A DNA stretch of 64,000 nucleotides from Flavobacterium sp. LC2016-13 (lineage in GTDB: Bacteria > Bacteroidota > Bacteroidia > Flavobacteriales > Flavobacteriaceae): contig NZ_WMDQ01000004.1 in the NCBI RefSeq assembly GCF_009707955.1, positions 62,001 to 126,000 on the forward strand, in the 5' to 3' direction. Shown piece by piece: positions 26,547-35,234 of the stretch. Under the pieces are notes generated by a model. It saw only the letters and a list, made by a program, of their open reading frames with translations. It did no database searches and was not told the origin of the DNA. Positions within the stretch are counted from its first letter, which is position 1. Each line of letters opens with the position of its first letter. The translations under genes and the position numbers were made by a program.

Positions 26547-27433
26547 TGGGTCCACAGAAATTGCTAAACCTAATTGGAAATACACCATTGATGGAAACAG
26601 TCAATTTGGTTAAAAATAAAAACGTAAAACTTTTACTGAAACTTGAAGGGAATAATCCTGGTGGAAGCGTAAAAGACAGAGCGGCGTATAATATGATTGC
26701 ATCGGCTCTGGAAAGAGGTGACATAAAAAAAGGAGACAAATTAATTGAGGCAACAAGCGGAAATACGGGAATTGCCCTTGCAATGATTGCACAATTATTT
26801 CAAATAGAGATTGAATTGGTTTTACCGGAAGATTCTACAAAAGAAAGAACTCAAACAATGCGTGCTTATGGTGCTACAGTGATTTTAACGCCTGCCAGCG
26901 AAGGAATTATTGGTTCACGCGACTATGCCGACAAAAAAGTCGCAGAAGGCGGTTATTTGATGTTAAATCAATTTGCGAATGATGATAACTGGAAAGCACA
27001 TTACAAAACTACCGGACCTGAAATTTGGAATGATACTGAAGGAACTGTAACGCATTTTGTTTCTGCAATGGGAACAACGGGAACTATTATTGGAACTTCG
27101 ACTTATTTAAAAGAAAAAAATCCTGCCATACAAATCATAGGCGCACAGCCAAGCGACGGATCTCAGATTCCGGGAATTCGCAAATGGCCACAGGAATATT
27201 TACCGAAAATTTTTGATGCCTCTAAAGTAGATTCTGTTATAGATGTAAGCGAAGAAGAAGCAAGAGAAATGACTAAAAGACTCGCACTCGAAGAAGGTGT
27301 TTTCGCCGGAATGAGCAGCGGTGGTTCTGTTGCCGTTGCCCTAAAAATTGCCGAACAATTAGAATCCGGCGTTATTGTAGCCGTAATCTGCGATCGCGGC
27401 GATCGATATTTGTCTTCGGATTTATTCGACTAG
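26546..27433 (+). CDS. cysM: Cysteine synthase (O-acetylserine sulfhydrylase, CysM type)
   Basis: Replaces the acetyl group of O-acetylserine with sulfide (or thiosulfate in CysM) to make cysteine, using PLP. It has NPGGSVKDRAAYNM with the Schiff-base lysine, LIEATSGNTGIALA for substrate binding, and SAMGTTGTI for PLP phosphate. At 295 residues and with EGVFAGMSSGGSV it fits CysM rather than the longer CysK. It overlaps the acetyltransferase gene by one base. Confidence 0.93.
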   Translation: MGPQKLLNLIGNTPLMETVNLVKNKNVKLLLKLEGNNPGGSVKDRAAYNMIASALERGDIKKGDKLIEATSGNTGIALAMIAQLFQIEIELVLPEDSTKERTQTMRAYGATVILTPASEGIIGSRDYADKKVAEGGYLMLNQFANDDNWKAHYKTTGPEIWNDTEGTVTHFVSAMGTTGTIIGTSTYLKEKNPAIQIIGAQPSDGSQIPGIRKWPQEYLPKIFDASKVDSVIDVSEEEAREMTKRLALEEGVFAGMSSGGSVAVALKIAEQLESGVIVAVICDRGDRYLSSDLFD

Positions 27434-27571
27434 GAAGGTTCAAAGGTTCAGAGATGCAAAGGTACACAGATTTCTAAACTGAGTAAAAAACTTTATACCT
27501 GTGAACCTTTGCAACTCTAAACCTCAAAAAAAACCTTTGCACCTTTACACCTATGAACCTTTGCACCTAAA
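27434..27571. repeat. Intergenic AAGGTTC/CCTTTGCACC repeat
   Basis: The gap before the aldo/keto reductase is filled with variants of AAGGTTCAAAGG and its complement (CCTTTGCAACTC, CCTTTGCACCTTT, CCTATGAACCTTTGC), able to fold back on each other. The same type occurs at 21360-21390, 35155-35234 and 45848-45885. It is a dispersed flavobacterial element and not coding. Confidence 0.6.
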
Positions 27572-27575
27572 AGAA

Positions 27576-28562
27576 ATGAACTACAGAAAACTAGGAAAAA
27601 CAAACTTCAATATATCTGAAATCTCCCTTGGCACTTGGCAAGTTGGAGGAAAATGGGGATCTGCTTTTGATGATAAAACGGCAGATGAACTTTTGAATAC
27701 AGCAATAGATAATGGCGTAAATTTTATTGATACTGCCGATGTTTATGAAAATGGTTTAAGCGAAACTGCTGTTGGAAGAGTCGTTCGCTCAAGATCTGAA
27801 CGCATTTATGTCGCTACAAAATGTGGACGTCATATTAATCCGCATGTGAGTGAAGGATATCAGCCAAAAGTGCTTCAGAAATATGTTGAAGACAGTTTGA
27901 AAAGAATGAAATTAGAAACACTGGATCTTATTCAGCTGCACTGTCCTCCTACTGAAGTTTTTTACCGACCTGAAATTTTTGAAATGTTTGACCGTTTAAA
28001 GGATCAGGGCAAGATTTTAAATCTGGGCGTAAGCGTTGAAAAAGTAGAAGAAGCTTTAAAAGCCATCGAATATTCGAATGTTACGACTGTACAGATTATT
28101 TTTAATTTGTTTCGTCAACGCCCGTCGCAATTATTTTTCTCCGAAGCAAGAAAAAAAGATATCGGAATTATTGCCAGAGTTCCTTTAGCAAGTGGACTTT
28201 TAACCGGTTTATTTGATTCTAAAACAACTTTTGAAGCACAAGATCACCGTAATTTCAATCGTAACGGAGATGCTTTTGATAAAGGCGAAACTTTCTCTGG
28301 AATTGATTATGAATTAGGGCTAAAAGCTGTTGAAGAATTAAAATCATTATTTCCGGAAACTGCGAATCTTGCTCCTATCGCTTTACAATGGATTTTGAGT
28401 TTTGAAGATATCAGTTGTATTATTCCGGGTGCTTCAAAAGAAAGTCATGTTCTTTCGAATTTATCCGTTTATGATTTACCGAAATTAACGCCGGAAAAAA
28501 TTTCAGCAATGAATAAAATTTACGAAAAGTATATTAAATCTTCTGTGCATCATTTGTGGTAG
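27576..28562 (+). CDS. Aldo/keto reductase
   Basis: A 328-residue NADPH-dependent aldo/keto reductase fold. MNYRKLGKTNFNISEISLGTW starts the barrel. DTADVYENGLSE has the catalytic Asp and Tyr, VATKCGRH the Lys and LDLIQLHCPP the His. The cofactor part is IIPGASKESHV. The substrate is not predictable. The ATG at 27576 is chosen because the 25-residue extension upstream is encoded by the intergenic repeat. Confidence 0.93.
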   Translation: MNYRKLGKTNFNISEISLGTWQVGGKWGSAFDDKTADELLNTAIDNGVNFIDTADVYENGLSETAVGRVVRSRSERIYVATKCGRHINPHVSEGYQPKVLQKYVEDSLKRMKLETLDLIQLHCPPTEVFYRPEIFEMFDRLKDQGKILNLGVSVEKVEEALKAIEYSNVTTVQIIFNLFRQRPSQLFFSEARKKDIGIIARVPLASGLLTGLFDSKTTFEAQDHRNFNRNGDAFDKGETFSGIDYELGLKAVEELKSLFPETANLAPIALQWILSFEDISCIIPGASKESHVLSNLSVYDLPKLTPEKISAMNKIYEKYIKSSVHHLW

Positions 28563-28589
28563 CTTTTTAAGGTTCTGAGTCGCTATCCC

Positions 28590-28613
28590 GTCCCGACACT
28601 TCAGGATCGGGAC
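28590..28613. repeat. GTCCCGA hairpin
   Basis: GTCCCGA (28590-28596) pairs with TCGGGAC (28607-28613) around a 10-base loop, just downstream of the aldo/keto reductase gene. It may terminate transcription, though no T-run follows directly. It resembles the stem at 45269-45284. Confidence 0.5.
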
Positions 28614-28713
28614 TGAGGTTCTAAGCTTTTTTTTGAGAATCTGGTTTTTATTCTGCGCAACCATTTATAAATCAAAGCATCTGATAATAAAACTAACCAT
28701 AAAATCATTAACC

Positions 28714-29127
28714 ATGAAAAAATTAAGTTTTATTGTATTTGCTTTTTGTTTAATATTTGCTTCATGCAGTAACAATGATGATGATTCAAAAGAAAAAGAA
28801 TCTCAAAAACTCGAAACCATGCATAATGAAATCATTACACTTTCATTAGTCAACTCTCAAACTTGCACAAATCCTGAAGAATGGAGTTTTACTTTACTCA
28901 ATAGAAATGCATGTGGCGGAGATGGAGGATATATTGCATATTCAAAAAAAATAAATACAGTTGAGTTTCTTGATAAAGTAAAAAAATATCAGGATGCCAA
29001 AGTAGAATTTGAGACTAAATGGAAAATATACTCTGTTTGTAATGTTTCAGTTCCTCCAACAAGCATTGCATGTGTAGACGGAAAACCTACATTACAATTT
29101 AGTTTGGCAAGTTTTACGACTAATTAA
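28714..29127 (+). CDS. Small lipoprotein, tandem copy 1
   Basis: A 137-residue protein with lipoprotein signal LSFIVFAFCLIFASCSNND (Cys at about residue 18), then LETMHNEIITLSLVNSQTCTNPEEWSFT and a C-terminal region with four further cysteines. No family is recognised. The ATG at 28714 is followed directly by the signal peptide. It is duplicated as the next gene, including about 60 bp of upstream DNA. It is likely an outer-membrane lipoprotein. Confidence 0.8.
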   Translation: MKKLSFIVFAFCLIFASCSNNDDDSKEKESQKLETMHNEIITLSLVNSQTCTNPEEWSFTLLNRNACGGDGGYIAYSKKINTVEFLDKVKKYQDAKVEFETKWKIYSVCNVSVPPTSIACVDGKPTLQFSLASFTTN

Positions 29128-29236
29128 ATCTGAGATTGTAAGTATATATAAGTTTTTGAGATACCAAACTTTTCTCTACGCAACCATTTGTGAATCAAAG
29201 CATCTAATAATAAAACTAACCATAAAATCATTAACC

Positions 29237-29641
29237 ATGAAAAAATTAAGTTTTATTGTATTTGCCCTTTGCTTGATATTTGCTTCTTGCAATAACAATG
29301 ATGATGATCCAAAAGAGAAAGAATCACAAAAACTCGAAACAATGCATGATGAAATCATTACGCTTTCATTAGTCAATTCTCAAACTTGCACAAACCCTGA
29401 AGAATGGGCTTTTACTCAATTCGATAGAAATGGTTGCGGTGAAGACGCTGGGTATATTTTATATTCAAAAAAAATAAATACAGCTGAATTTCTTGATAAA
29501 ATAAAAAAATATCAGGAAGCAAAAACAGCATTTGAGACTAAATGGAAATTACTTTATGATTGTGCTATACGATCTGCTCCAACCGGAGTTGACTGTGTTA
29601 ATGGAAAACCTACACTAACTTACAACCACGTCATTTTCTAG
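29237..29641 (+). CDS. Small lipoprotein, tandem copy 2
   Basis: A 134-residue paralogue of the preceding protein, with the same lipoprotein signal (LSFIVFALCLIFASCNNND), the same LETMHDEIITLSLVNSQTC core and the same cysteine pattern. The C-terminal 30 residues differ most (LLYDCAIRSAPTGVDCVNGK versus IYSVCNVSVPPTSIACVDGK), which suggests divergence of the binding end. Function unknown. Confidence 0.8.
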   Translation: MKKLSFIVFALCLIFASCNNNDDDPKEKESQKLETMHDEIITLSLVNSQTCTNPEEWAFTQFDRNGCGEDAGYILYSKKINTAEFLDKIKKYQEAKTAFETKWKLLYDCAIRSAPTGVDCVNGKPTLTYNHVIF

Positions 29642-29745
29642 AATAATTAAAGTTTTTAAGACTCTAAGGTATTACTGTTTTTGTTTTAAATCTAAAATAA
29701 AACTTAGTACCTTAGAAGCTTTCTCTCTTAGAAACTTTAAAAAAA

Positions 29746-30192
29746 ATGCTTACAAAATCAAATTTTAAAGAATGGTTTAACCGTTATAAATATGCCGAAT
29801 TAGCGAGTACAAGTGCCGCTTTGACAACTTCACTTTTTAGCAAAATTTATAGCGGACTAACGACTGCTTATTTGATTACTTGTGCAGAATATTTAGCTTT
29901 TTACGGTGTAATTTTATTTTCTTCTTATAAAAAATTAGCATCAGAAAATAAACTTCTTCAGAAAAAAACAACTTTTAGGGAAATCCTTTCGTTAGTAAAA
30001 AACTTAGTTTTAGAGTTTGGATATCCTGCAATTTTAGACTTTTTAATAGTTCGCCCGTTTTGCATGTACTGGATGCCAATTTTGTGTGGAAATTACTTCT
30101 TCGGAATTATTCTGGGGAAAATTACAGCCGATTCTTGTTTTTACTTTTTAACGATTATCAATTATGAAATCATAAAAAGAAAGAAAATTTAA
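29746..30192 (+). CDS. Hypothetical membrane protein
   Basis: A 148-residue protein with three or four hydrophobic segments (LITCAEYLAFYGVILF; YPAILDFLIVRPFCMYW; PILCGNYFFGIILGKI; CFYFLTIINYEI). I do not recognise a family. Its stop overlaps the stop of the convergent histidine kinase gene. The segment upstream has a CTAAGGTA/TACCTTAG inverted repeat. Confidence 0.7.
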   Translation: MLTKSNFKEWFNRYKYAELASTSAALTTSLFSKIYSGLTTAYLITCAEYLAFYGVILFSSYKKLASENKLLQKKTTFREILSLVKNLVLEFGYPAILDFLIVRPFCMYWMPILCGNYFFGIILGKITADSCFYFLTIINYEIIKRKKI

Positions 30193-31238
30193 ACCTCGAA
30201 TACAATTCTAAATTCAGCTCCTTTGTTTTTGCCTTCGCTTGAGGCGTTCAATTCGCCTTTGTTTCTTTCGATGATTTTTTTACATAAATACAAACCAATT
30301 CCCGTCGAAGTTTCCTTTGCAGTACCTAATCGGCTCATTTTAGTAAATTTCTTAAATAATTCATCAATCTGATCTTTATCAAAACCAATACCTTTATCGA
30401 TAACCGTAATGGTTAATTTTTCGTTCTCAGCAAAAATCCTAACATTGATTTCACTATCAAAATAAGAAAATTTAATAGCGTTACTTATCAAATTAACTAA
30501 AACCTGAATCAGTAAACCTTCATCGATCCAAAGTTTAGCTTCGTCCAATTCTATATTTACACTTAGTTTTATGTTTTTATCTAAAAGGCGCTGTTCAACC
30601 TGTTCATTAATAAATGGCAGAATATTAGGAAAATTAACAACTCTTAATTCCTGATTTATCTTTACAACCTGATCCTGTTCATTCAATAATTTAATAAAAT
30701 TATCAATATATCTAAACTGCAAATCAGTCGATTCGCAAATTAAAGCAGCAAGATCTTTTACAGATTCTGATGGATTTTCTTCGATTATCAATTTTGCCAA
30801 ACCCTGAGGATTTCCTGCAAAATTCTTTAAATCATGCGAAAGCATGTAAATCAAGTCCTGTTTTTCGTTTATAAAACTTTCAGCTTCATAAATAGATTCC
30901 TGAATATTACACATTAATAAACCTGCTTCGTCAGTATATTCAGTAGGCAAAACAGAAAGTCTTCTTTTATTTCTATAATCATTCAATGATTTTGATGCAA
31001 TTGCAATAGGTTTTATCAATTGATTTAAAATTACAAGCGTTATTAAAGTAGCCAGTAAAGTCATTATTAAAGAAAAAATTAAAATAGAAGTTGGTGAAAT
31101 ACTCGTATTATAATAAAGTACAAAAAATAAAATTCCGATAAGAGGGATATGAATACCAATAAATGCCACAAATAAAAATTTGAACGCGTAGCTCTTCTTC
31201 AAAAAGCTAATTTGTGAGAGTTTGTGATACAACTTCAT
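30189..31238 (-). CDS. Sensor histidine kinase (orphan)
   Basis: A 349-residue membrane histidine kinase with two TM helices at the N-terminus (residues 20-70). The H-box is YMLSHDLKNFAGNPQGLA, the N-box LVNLISNAIKFSY, the G1 box VIDKGIGFD and the G2 box TGIGLYLCKKI. It has only a short predicted periplasmic loop, so it likely senses in or near the membrane. No response regulator is adjacent. The ATG at 31238 (MKLYHKLSQ) is preferred over 31295, whose extension is cysteine-rich and unlikely. Confidence 0.93.
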   Translation of the reverse strand: MKLYHKLSQISFLKKSYAFKFLFVAFIGIHIPLIGILFFVLYYNTSISPTSILIFSLIMTLLATLITLVILNQLIKPIAIASKSLNDYRNKRRLSVLPTEYTDEAGLLMCNIQESIYEAESFINEKQDLIYMLSHDLKNFAGNPQGLAKLIIEENPSESVKDLAALICESTDLQFRYIDNFIKLLNEQDQVVKINQELRVVNFPNILPFINEQVEQRLLDKNIKLSVNIELDEAKLWIDEGLLIQVLVNLISNAIKFSYFDSEINVRIFAENEKLTITVIDKGIGFDKDQIDELFKKFTKMSRLGTAKETSTGIGLYLCKKIIERNKGELNASSEGKNKGAEFRIVFEV

Positions 31239-31384
31239 AAAAAAACAACAATACAATAGATTAAAAATGTAGCATTTGGGATTTTGCAAAAACAAAGTTA
31301 CCTTTTAAACCCGACTAAACGGAATAAAATGATAAAATTGATAAAATATTTTAAAAATTAAATTTATAAAAGTTTACAAACCCT

Positions 31385-31392
31385 TATTTTTG
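31385..31392 (+). promoter_or_regulatory. -7 element of rlmD, nearly touching the ATG
   Basis: TATTTTTG matches TAnnTTTG and ends 4 bases before the ATG at 31397. Transcription may start at or next to the start codon, so the transcript could be leaderless. No clear TTTG -33 box was found. Confidence 0.5.
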
Positions 31393-31396
31393 CGCT

Positions 31397-32809
31397 ATGG
31401 GAAGAAAAAATACAGACAAAGTTGTCTTTCACCAAATTCAGGTTCTTGATGCCGGGGCAAAAGGAGTATCAGTAGCGAAAGCTCCAGACGGAAAAGTAAT
31501 ATTTATTCCGAATGTAGTTCCGGGAGATGTGGTTGACGTTCAAACTTTCAAAAAAAGGAAAGCCTATTATGAAGGCAAAGCAGTAAAATTTCACGAATTA
31601 TCAGAACATCGCATTGAACCAATTTGCGATCATTTTGGAGTTTGTGGGGGATGCAAATGGCAAAATATGAAGTACAGCCAACAGTTGTATTACAAACAAA
31701 ATGAAGTAAAAAATCACTTACAACGTATTGGAAAAGTTGAGCTTCCTGAATTCGAAACTATTTTGGGTTCAGAAAAACAGTTTTTCTACAGAAATAAAAT
31801 GGAATTTTCGTTTTCTAACGCTCGTTGGTTAACCGAAAAAGAAATTGGAAGTACAGAAGATTTAGGAAACAGAAATGCACTAGGATTTCATATTCCGAAA
31901 ATGTGGGATAAAATTCTCGATATTCAAAAATGTTATTTACAGGAAGATCCTTCAAATGCGATCAGAAACGAAATCAGGGATTTTGCAAACGAGCATAATT
32001 TAGCCTTTTTCAATCCAAGAGAACAATCAGGTTTATTAAGAACTTTCATGATTCGTACTGCTTCGACCGGCGAAATCATGGTTTTGATTCAGTTTTTTGA
32101 AAATGACAAGAAAAATCGCGAATTGATTTTAGATCATTTATACGAGAAATTTCCACAAATTACTTCATTACAATATGTTGTAAATTCAAAACAAAACGAC
32201 ACAATTTACGATCAGGATATTAAACTATATAAAGGTAGAGATTATATCCTGGAAGAAATGGAAGGTTTAAAATTTAGCATTAATGCTAAATCATTTTACC
32301 AAACCAATTCTGATCAGGCTTACGAATTATATAAAATAACACGTGATTTTGCAGGACTTACTGGCGATGAAACTGTTTATGACTTATATACAGGTACCGG
32401 AACTATTGCGCAATTCGTTTCTAAAAAAGCAAAAAAAGTAATTGGTGTAGAAAGTGTACCAGAAGCTATTTTAGACGCTAAAGCCAATGCAGAACGCAAT
32501 AATATTACAAATTGTGAGTTTTTTGTTGGTGATATGAAAGTGGTTTTCAACGAAAGTTTCATTGCTCAACACGGCAAACCGGATGTTATTATTACAGATC
32601 CGCCAAGAGATGGTATGCACGCTGCTGTTATCGATCAGATCTTAAAAATTGCTCCTAAAAAAGTAGTTTACGTAAGCTGTAACTCTGCTACACAAGCACG
32701 TGATTTAGCTTTAATGGACGAAAAATACAAAGTTACACGTGTTAGGCCAGTTGATATGTTTCCGCAAACGCATCATGTTGAAAATGTTGTACTTTTAGAA
32801 CTTCGATAA
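31397..32809 (+). CDS. rlmD: 23S rRNA (uracil-C5)-methyltransferase RlmD
   Basis: Methylates uracil C5 in 23S rRNA (U1939 in E. coli). A 470-residue protein with an N-terminal TRAM domain (LDAGAKGVSVAKAPDGKVIF), Fe-S cluster cysteines C77, C83, C86 (CDHFGVCGGCKWQN) plus a later Cys, and a class I methyltransferase domain with VYDLYTGTGTIAQF. The catalytic DPPRDGMH and VYVSCNSATQARDL (nucleophilic Cys) are intact. It is followed 12 bp later by DUF6452. Confidence 0.94.
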   Translation: MGRKNTDKVVFHQIQVLDAGAKGVSVAKAPDGKVIFIPNVVPGDVVDVQTFKKRKAYYEGKAVKFHELSEHRIEPICDHFGVCGGCKWQNMKYSQQLYYKQNEVKNHLQRIGKVELPEFETILGSEKQFFYRNKMEFSFSNARWLTEKEIGSTEDLGNRNALGFHIPKMWDKILDIQKCYLQEDPSNAIRNEIRDFANEHNLAFFNPREQSGLLRTFMIRTASTGEIMVLIQFFENDKKNRELILDHLYEKFPQITSLQYVVNSKQNDTIYDQDIKLYKGRDYILEEMEGLKFSINAKSFYQTNSDQAYELYKITRDFAGLTGDETVYDLYTGTGTIAQFVSKKAKKVIGVESVPEAILDAKANAERNNITNCEFFVGDMKVVFNESFIAQHGKPDVIITDPPRDGMHAAVIDQILKIAPKKVVYVSCNSATQARDLALMDEKYKVTRVRPVDMFPQTHHVENVVLLELR

Positions 32810-32821
32810 CAAAAATTATAA

Positions 32822-33358
32822 ATGAAAAAAATAATAGCTTTTTTATTAGTCTTTGCTTTTGGCTTATCAAGTTGCGAGAAAGATGATATTTGTGATCCGG
32901 CTACACCAACTACGCCACGATTAATAATTTCATTTTACGATATTAATAATCCGACTGTAAAGAAAAAAGTAACGCGATTAAAAGTAGAAGGTGCAGATCA
33001 GCCTAACGGAATTATTTTTAATGAAAGTGCTCTTGATGATGAGAAATATATAACTAACGCTGACTCGATTGGTCTTCCTCTAAGAACAGATGCTGATACT
33101 GTTACTTATAAGTTTACTTTGAATTATGGAGACACTAACGCTTCTCTTGTTAATATTGATGTATTAAAGTTCGATTATACACGACAAAATATTTATGTAT
33201 CGAGAGCTTGTGGTTTTAAAACCATTTTTCAGCTAAATGATCAAGTACCTTTTATACAAACAGATCCTGCCGGTGACGGAATATGGATGCAGGATATTGC
33301 CCCAATAAACAAACATATTGAATTCGAAGATGAAACACACCTTAAAGTATATTTTTAG
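32822..33358 (+). CDS. DUF6452 lipoprotein
   Basis: A 178-residue protein with a lipoprotein signal (FAFGLSSCEKDDICD, Cys at about residue 18). The next part, TPRLIISFYDINNPTVKKKV, is characteristic of DUF6452. Function unknown. It follows rlmD by 12 bp and overlaps the DUF6048 gene by 29 bp, so the three are likely co-transcribed. Confidence 0.87.
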   Translation: MKKIIAFLLVFAFGLSSCEKDDICDPATPTTPRLIISFYDINNPTVKKKVTRLKVEGADQPNGIIFNESALDDEKYITNADSIGLPLRTDADTVTYKFTLNYGDTNASLVNIDVLKFDYTRQNIYVSRACGFKTIFQLNDQVPFIQTDPAGDGIWMQDIAPINKHIEFEDETHLKVYF

Positions 33359-34139
33359 TACTTGTCTATTGTTTTCAATGTTTTTGGTTCACGCCCAAAC
33401 AACTGTAACAAAAGATAGCGTTCAAGTTAAGCCAAAGGCTAAAACTAAGCCTGTTGTTCAGCAAACAAAAACCGACAGCATTATTATTCCGCCAAAAACA
33501 GATCGTTATGGTTTGCGCGTAGGCGTTGATTTATATAAACTTACACGCGGTTTATATGATAAAGATTATAAAGGAATTGAAATTGTTGGAGATTTTCGTT
33601 TAACGAAAAAATATTTTTTAGCTGCAGAACTTGGTTTTGAAGACAAAACTACTGATGATCTAAGACTAAATTCTAGTGCAACAGGAACTTATGTTAAGGG
33701 AGGTTTTGATTATAATTTATATGACAACTGGCTTGATATGGAAAACGTTATAAGCATTGGCTTACGCGGCGGTTTTAGTACCTTTAGTCAACAATTGAAC
33801 AGTTATAAAATTTATAATGCAAACCCATATTGGGGAGAACAGCCTCCAATTGTTGTGGGACAAAAATACGACGGACTTACAGCGGGATGGCTTGAAGTTG
33901 CCGGCGGTGTAAAAGCAAAAGTTTTTAATAATGTATTTGTAGGTTTTGGTGTTCAGTTAAAACTTCTGGTTGCTAATTCAAAGCCTGATGGTTTTGATAA
34001 TTTGTATATTCCCGGTTTTAACCGTACTTATGATGGTAATTTCGGAATTGGTTTTAATTATACCGTTTCATACTTTATTCCTATTTACAAGAAAAAAATA
34101 ATTGTACCGGAAATCAAGAAAGCTGCTCCTAAAAAGTAA
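33330..34139 (+). CDS. DUF6048 outer-membrane-type protein
   Basis: A 269-residue protein with an N-terminal signal peptide (TLKYIFSTCLLFSMFLVHAQ), a Lys/Thr-rich linker, and a C-terminal beta-barrel-like part (DRYGLRVGVDLYKLTRGLY; GDFRLTKKYFLAAELGFED; YDNWLDMENVISIGLRGGF). This matches DUF6048, found next to DUF6452. The ATG at 33330 (MKHTLKYIF) is preferred over the TTG at 33318. It is the last gene before a strong terminator. Confidence 0.85.
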   Translation: MKHTLKYIFSTCLLFSMFLVHAQTTVTKDSVQVKPKAKTKPVVQQTKTDSIIIPPKTDRYGLRVGVDLYKLTRGLYDKDYKGIEIVGDFRLTKKYFLAAELGFEDKTTDDLRLNSSATGTYVKGGFDYNLYDNWLDMENVISIGLRGGFSTFSQQLNSYKIYNANPYWGEQPPIVVGQKYDGLTAGWLEVAGGVKAKVFNNVFVGFGVQLKLLVANSKPDGFDNLYIPGFNRTYDGNFGIGFNYTVSYFIPIYKKKIIVPEIKKAAPKK

Positions 34140-34156
34140 TTTTTCAGATAAAAATC

Positions 34157-34191
34157 AAAAAAGCCCCGAATTCATAAATTCGGGGCTTTTT
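34157..34191. terminator. Terminator between DUF6048 and the racemase
   Basis: AAGCCCCGAATT (34161-34172) pairs with AATTCGGGGCTT (34177-34188) around a 4-base loop. It is flanked by A-run and T-run, so it works in both directions between the convergent genes. Confidence 0.92.
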
Positions 34192-34203
34192 TTATATTAA
34201 ATT

Positions 34204-34896
34204 TTACGACAATTGAAAATCAACAGCCGCTTTAGAATGTATTATTGCGGTATCAAAAACAGGAACGGTTACATCTTCAGGTTTAATAACTAGCGGAATT
34301 TCGGTACAACCTAAAATAATTCCCTCTGCTCCTTCTTTTATTAATTGGTTTGCAATCTCTAAATAACGTTTTTTAGTCGCATCAGTTACAATACCTTTTC
34401 CTAATTCTTCAAAAATTGTAGTATGAAGAAAATCCCTGTCAGCATTATTATCAGGAATAACAACCTCAATATCTTTCTCAATTAATTTATCTTTAAAGAA
34501 ATCAAGTTCCATTGTAAATTTTGTTCCTAACAAACCAACTTTTTTCAATCCTTGTTTTTGAATTTCGATAGCCGTTGCAGTTGCAATATGAATAACCGGT
34601 AATTCAATAGCTTCTTCAAGTCGGTCAGCGATAAAATGCATCGTGTTTGCACACAAAACAATCGCAGTTGCTCCGCCTTGTTTTAAAAACTGACACCCTT
34701 TTAAAAGCATGTTAAAAGTAGAATCCCAATCGTTATTTTCGTTATTCTTTTTAATATCAGCATAATTAAAAGAGTAAAGCAAACATTCTGAAAAATTAAG
34801 ATCTCCCAGTCTATCGTTTATTCCCTGATTTATAAGCTTATAATAATCTGAAGTCGAAACCCAGCTAATTCCACCAATAAGTCCAATTATCCTCAT
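34204..34896 (-). CDS. Aspartate/glutamate racemase family protein
   Basis: A 230-residue PLP-independent amino-acid racemase. It starts MRIIGLIGGISWVSTSDYYKLIN, with the two catalytic cysteines in AIVLCANTMHF and IILGCTEIPLV. It could be an aspartate, glutamate or broad-specificity (RacX-like) enzyme supplying D-amino acids to peptidoglycan. It lies 11 bp after the small gene upstream, so they probably form an operon. Confidence 0.92.
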   Translation of the reverse strand: MRIIGLIGGISWVSTSDYYKLINQGINDRLGDLNFSECLLYSFNYADIKKNNENNDWDSTFNMLLKGCQFLKQGGATAIVLCANTMHFIADRLEEAIELPVIHIATATAIEIQKQGLKKVGLLGTKFTMELDFFKDKLIEKDIEVVIPDNNADRDFLHTTIFEELGKGIVTDATKKRYLEIANQLIKEGAEGIILGCTEIPLVIKPEDVTVPVFDTAIIHSKAAVDFQLS

Positions 34897-34907
34897 AAAT
34901 AACCAAT

Positions 34908-35144
34908 TTATCCGATTTCTCTAATTCCTTTTATAAAAATCCATTTCATAAAAAGCTTTTCACCGTCTTTCGTTTTTACTGCCTGAAATTTAGGCGATAT
35001 CAAAGTAGCAGCAATAAATGCCGTCATCGGAATCCAAAGTCCTGTTAATCCTGTATAAGTTGCCACTAAAAATCTACCTAAAATAAATAGAATAGCGAAA
35101 CATCCTAATTGATATAAAAAAGCTCTTACTTGTAGTTTTGTCAT
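34908..35144 (-). CDS. Small membrane protein, unknown function
   Basis: A 78-residue protein with two hydrophobic segments (LYQLGCFAILFILGRFLVATY; LWIPMTAFIAATLISPKF), then a basic C-terminal end (KTKDGEKLFMKWIFIKGIREIG). No named family is recognised. The downstream racemase gene starts 11 bp later. Confidence 0.75.
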   Translation of the reverse strand: MTKLQVRAFLYQLGCFAILFILGRFLVATYTGLTGLWIPMTAFIAATLISPKFQAVKTKDGEKLFMKWIFIKGIREIG

Positions 35145-35154
35145 TTTTTTTCTT

Positions 35155-35234
35155 TTTAAGGTTCAAAGTTACAAAGGTTCAAAGGGACATAGGTTTTTCC
35201 TTTGCACCTTTGAACCTCAGAACCTTTGTACCTA
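35155..35234. repeat. Intergenic AAGGTTC/CCTTTGCACC repeat
   Basis: AAGGTTCAAAGTTACAAAGG on the left folds back on CCTTTGCACCTTTGAACC on the right. Same element type as at 27434-27571, between two leftward genes. Not coding. Confidence 0.6.

Larger units (their letters stand above)
28653..29641 (+). repeat. Tandem gene duplication with conserved leader
   Basis: Two copies of a 523-bp unit, each consisting of an about 60-bp leader and a small lipoprotein gene. The leaders are nearly identical, as are the first 65 bases of the genes; the 3' ends differ more. This is a local tandem duplication. Confidence 0.85.

Noticed and set aside
26163..26588. Leftward 141-codon frame antisense to cysE
   Set aside because: Fully covered by the acetyltransferase gene with clear hexapeptide repeats; the antisense product is low-complexity.
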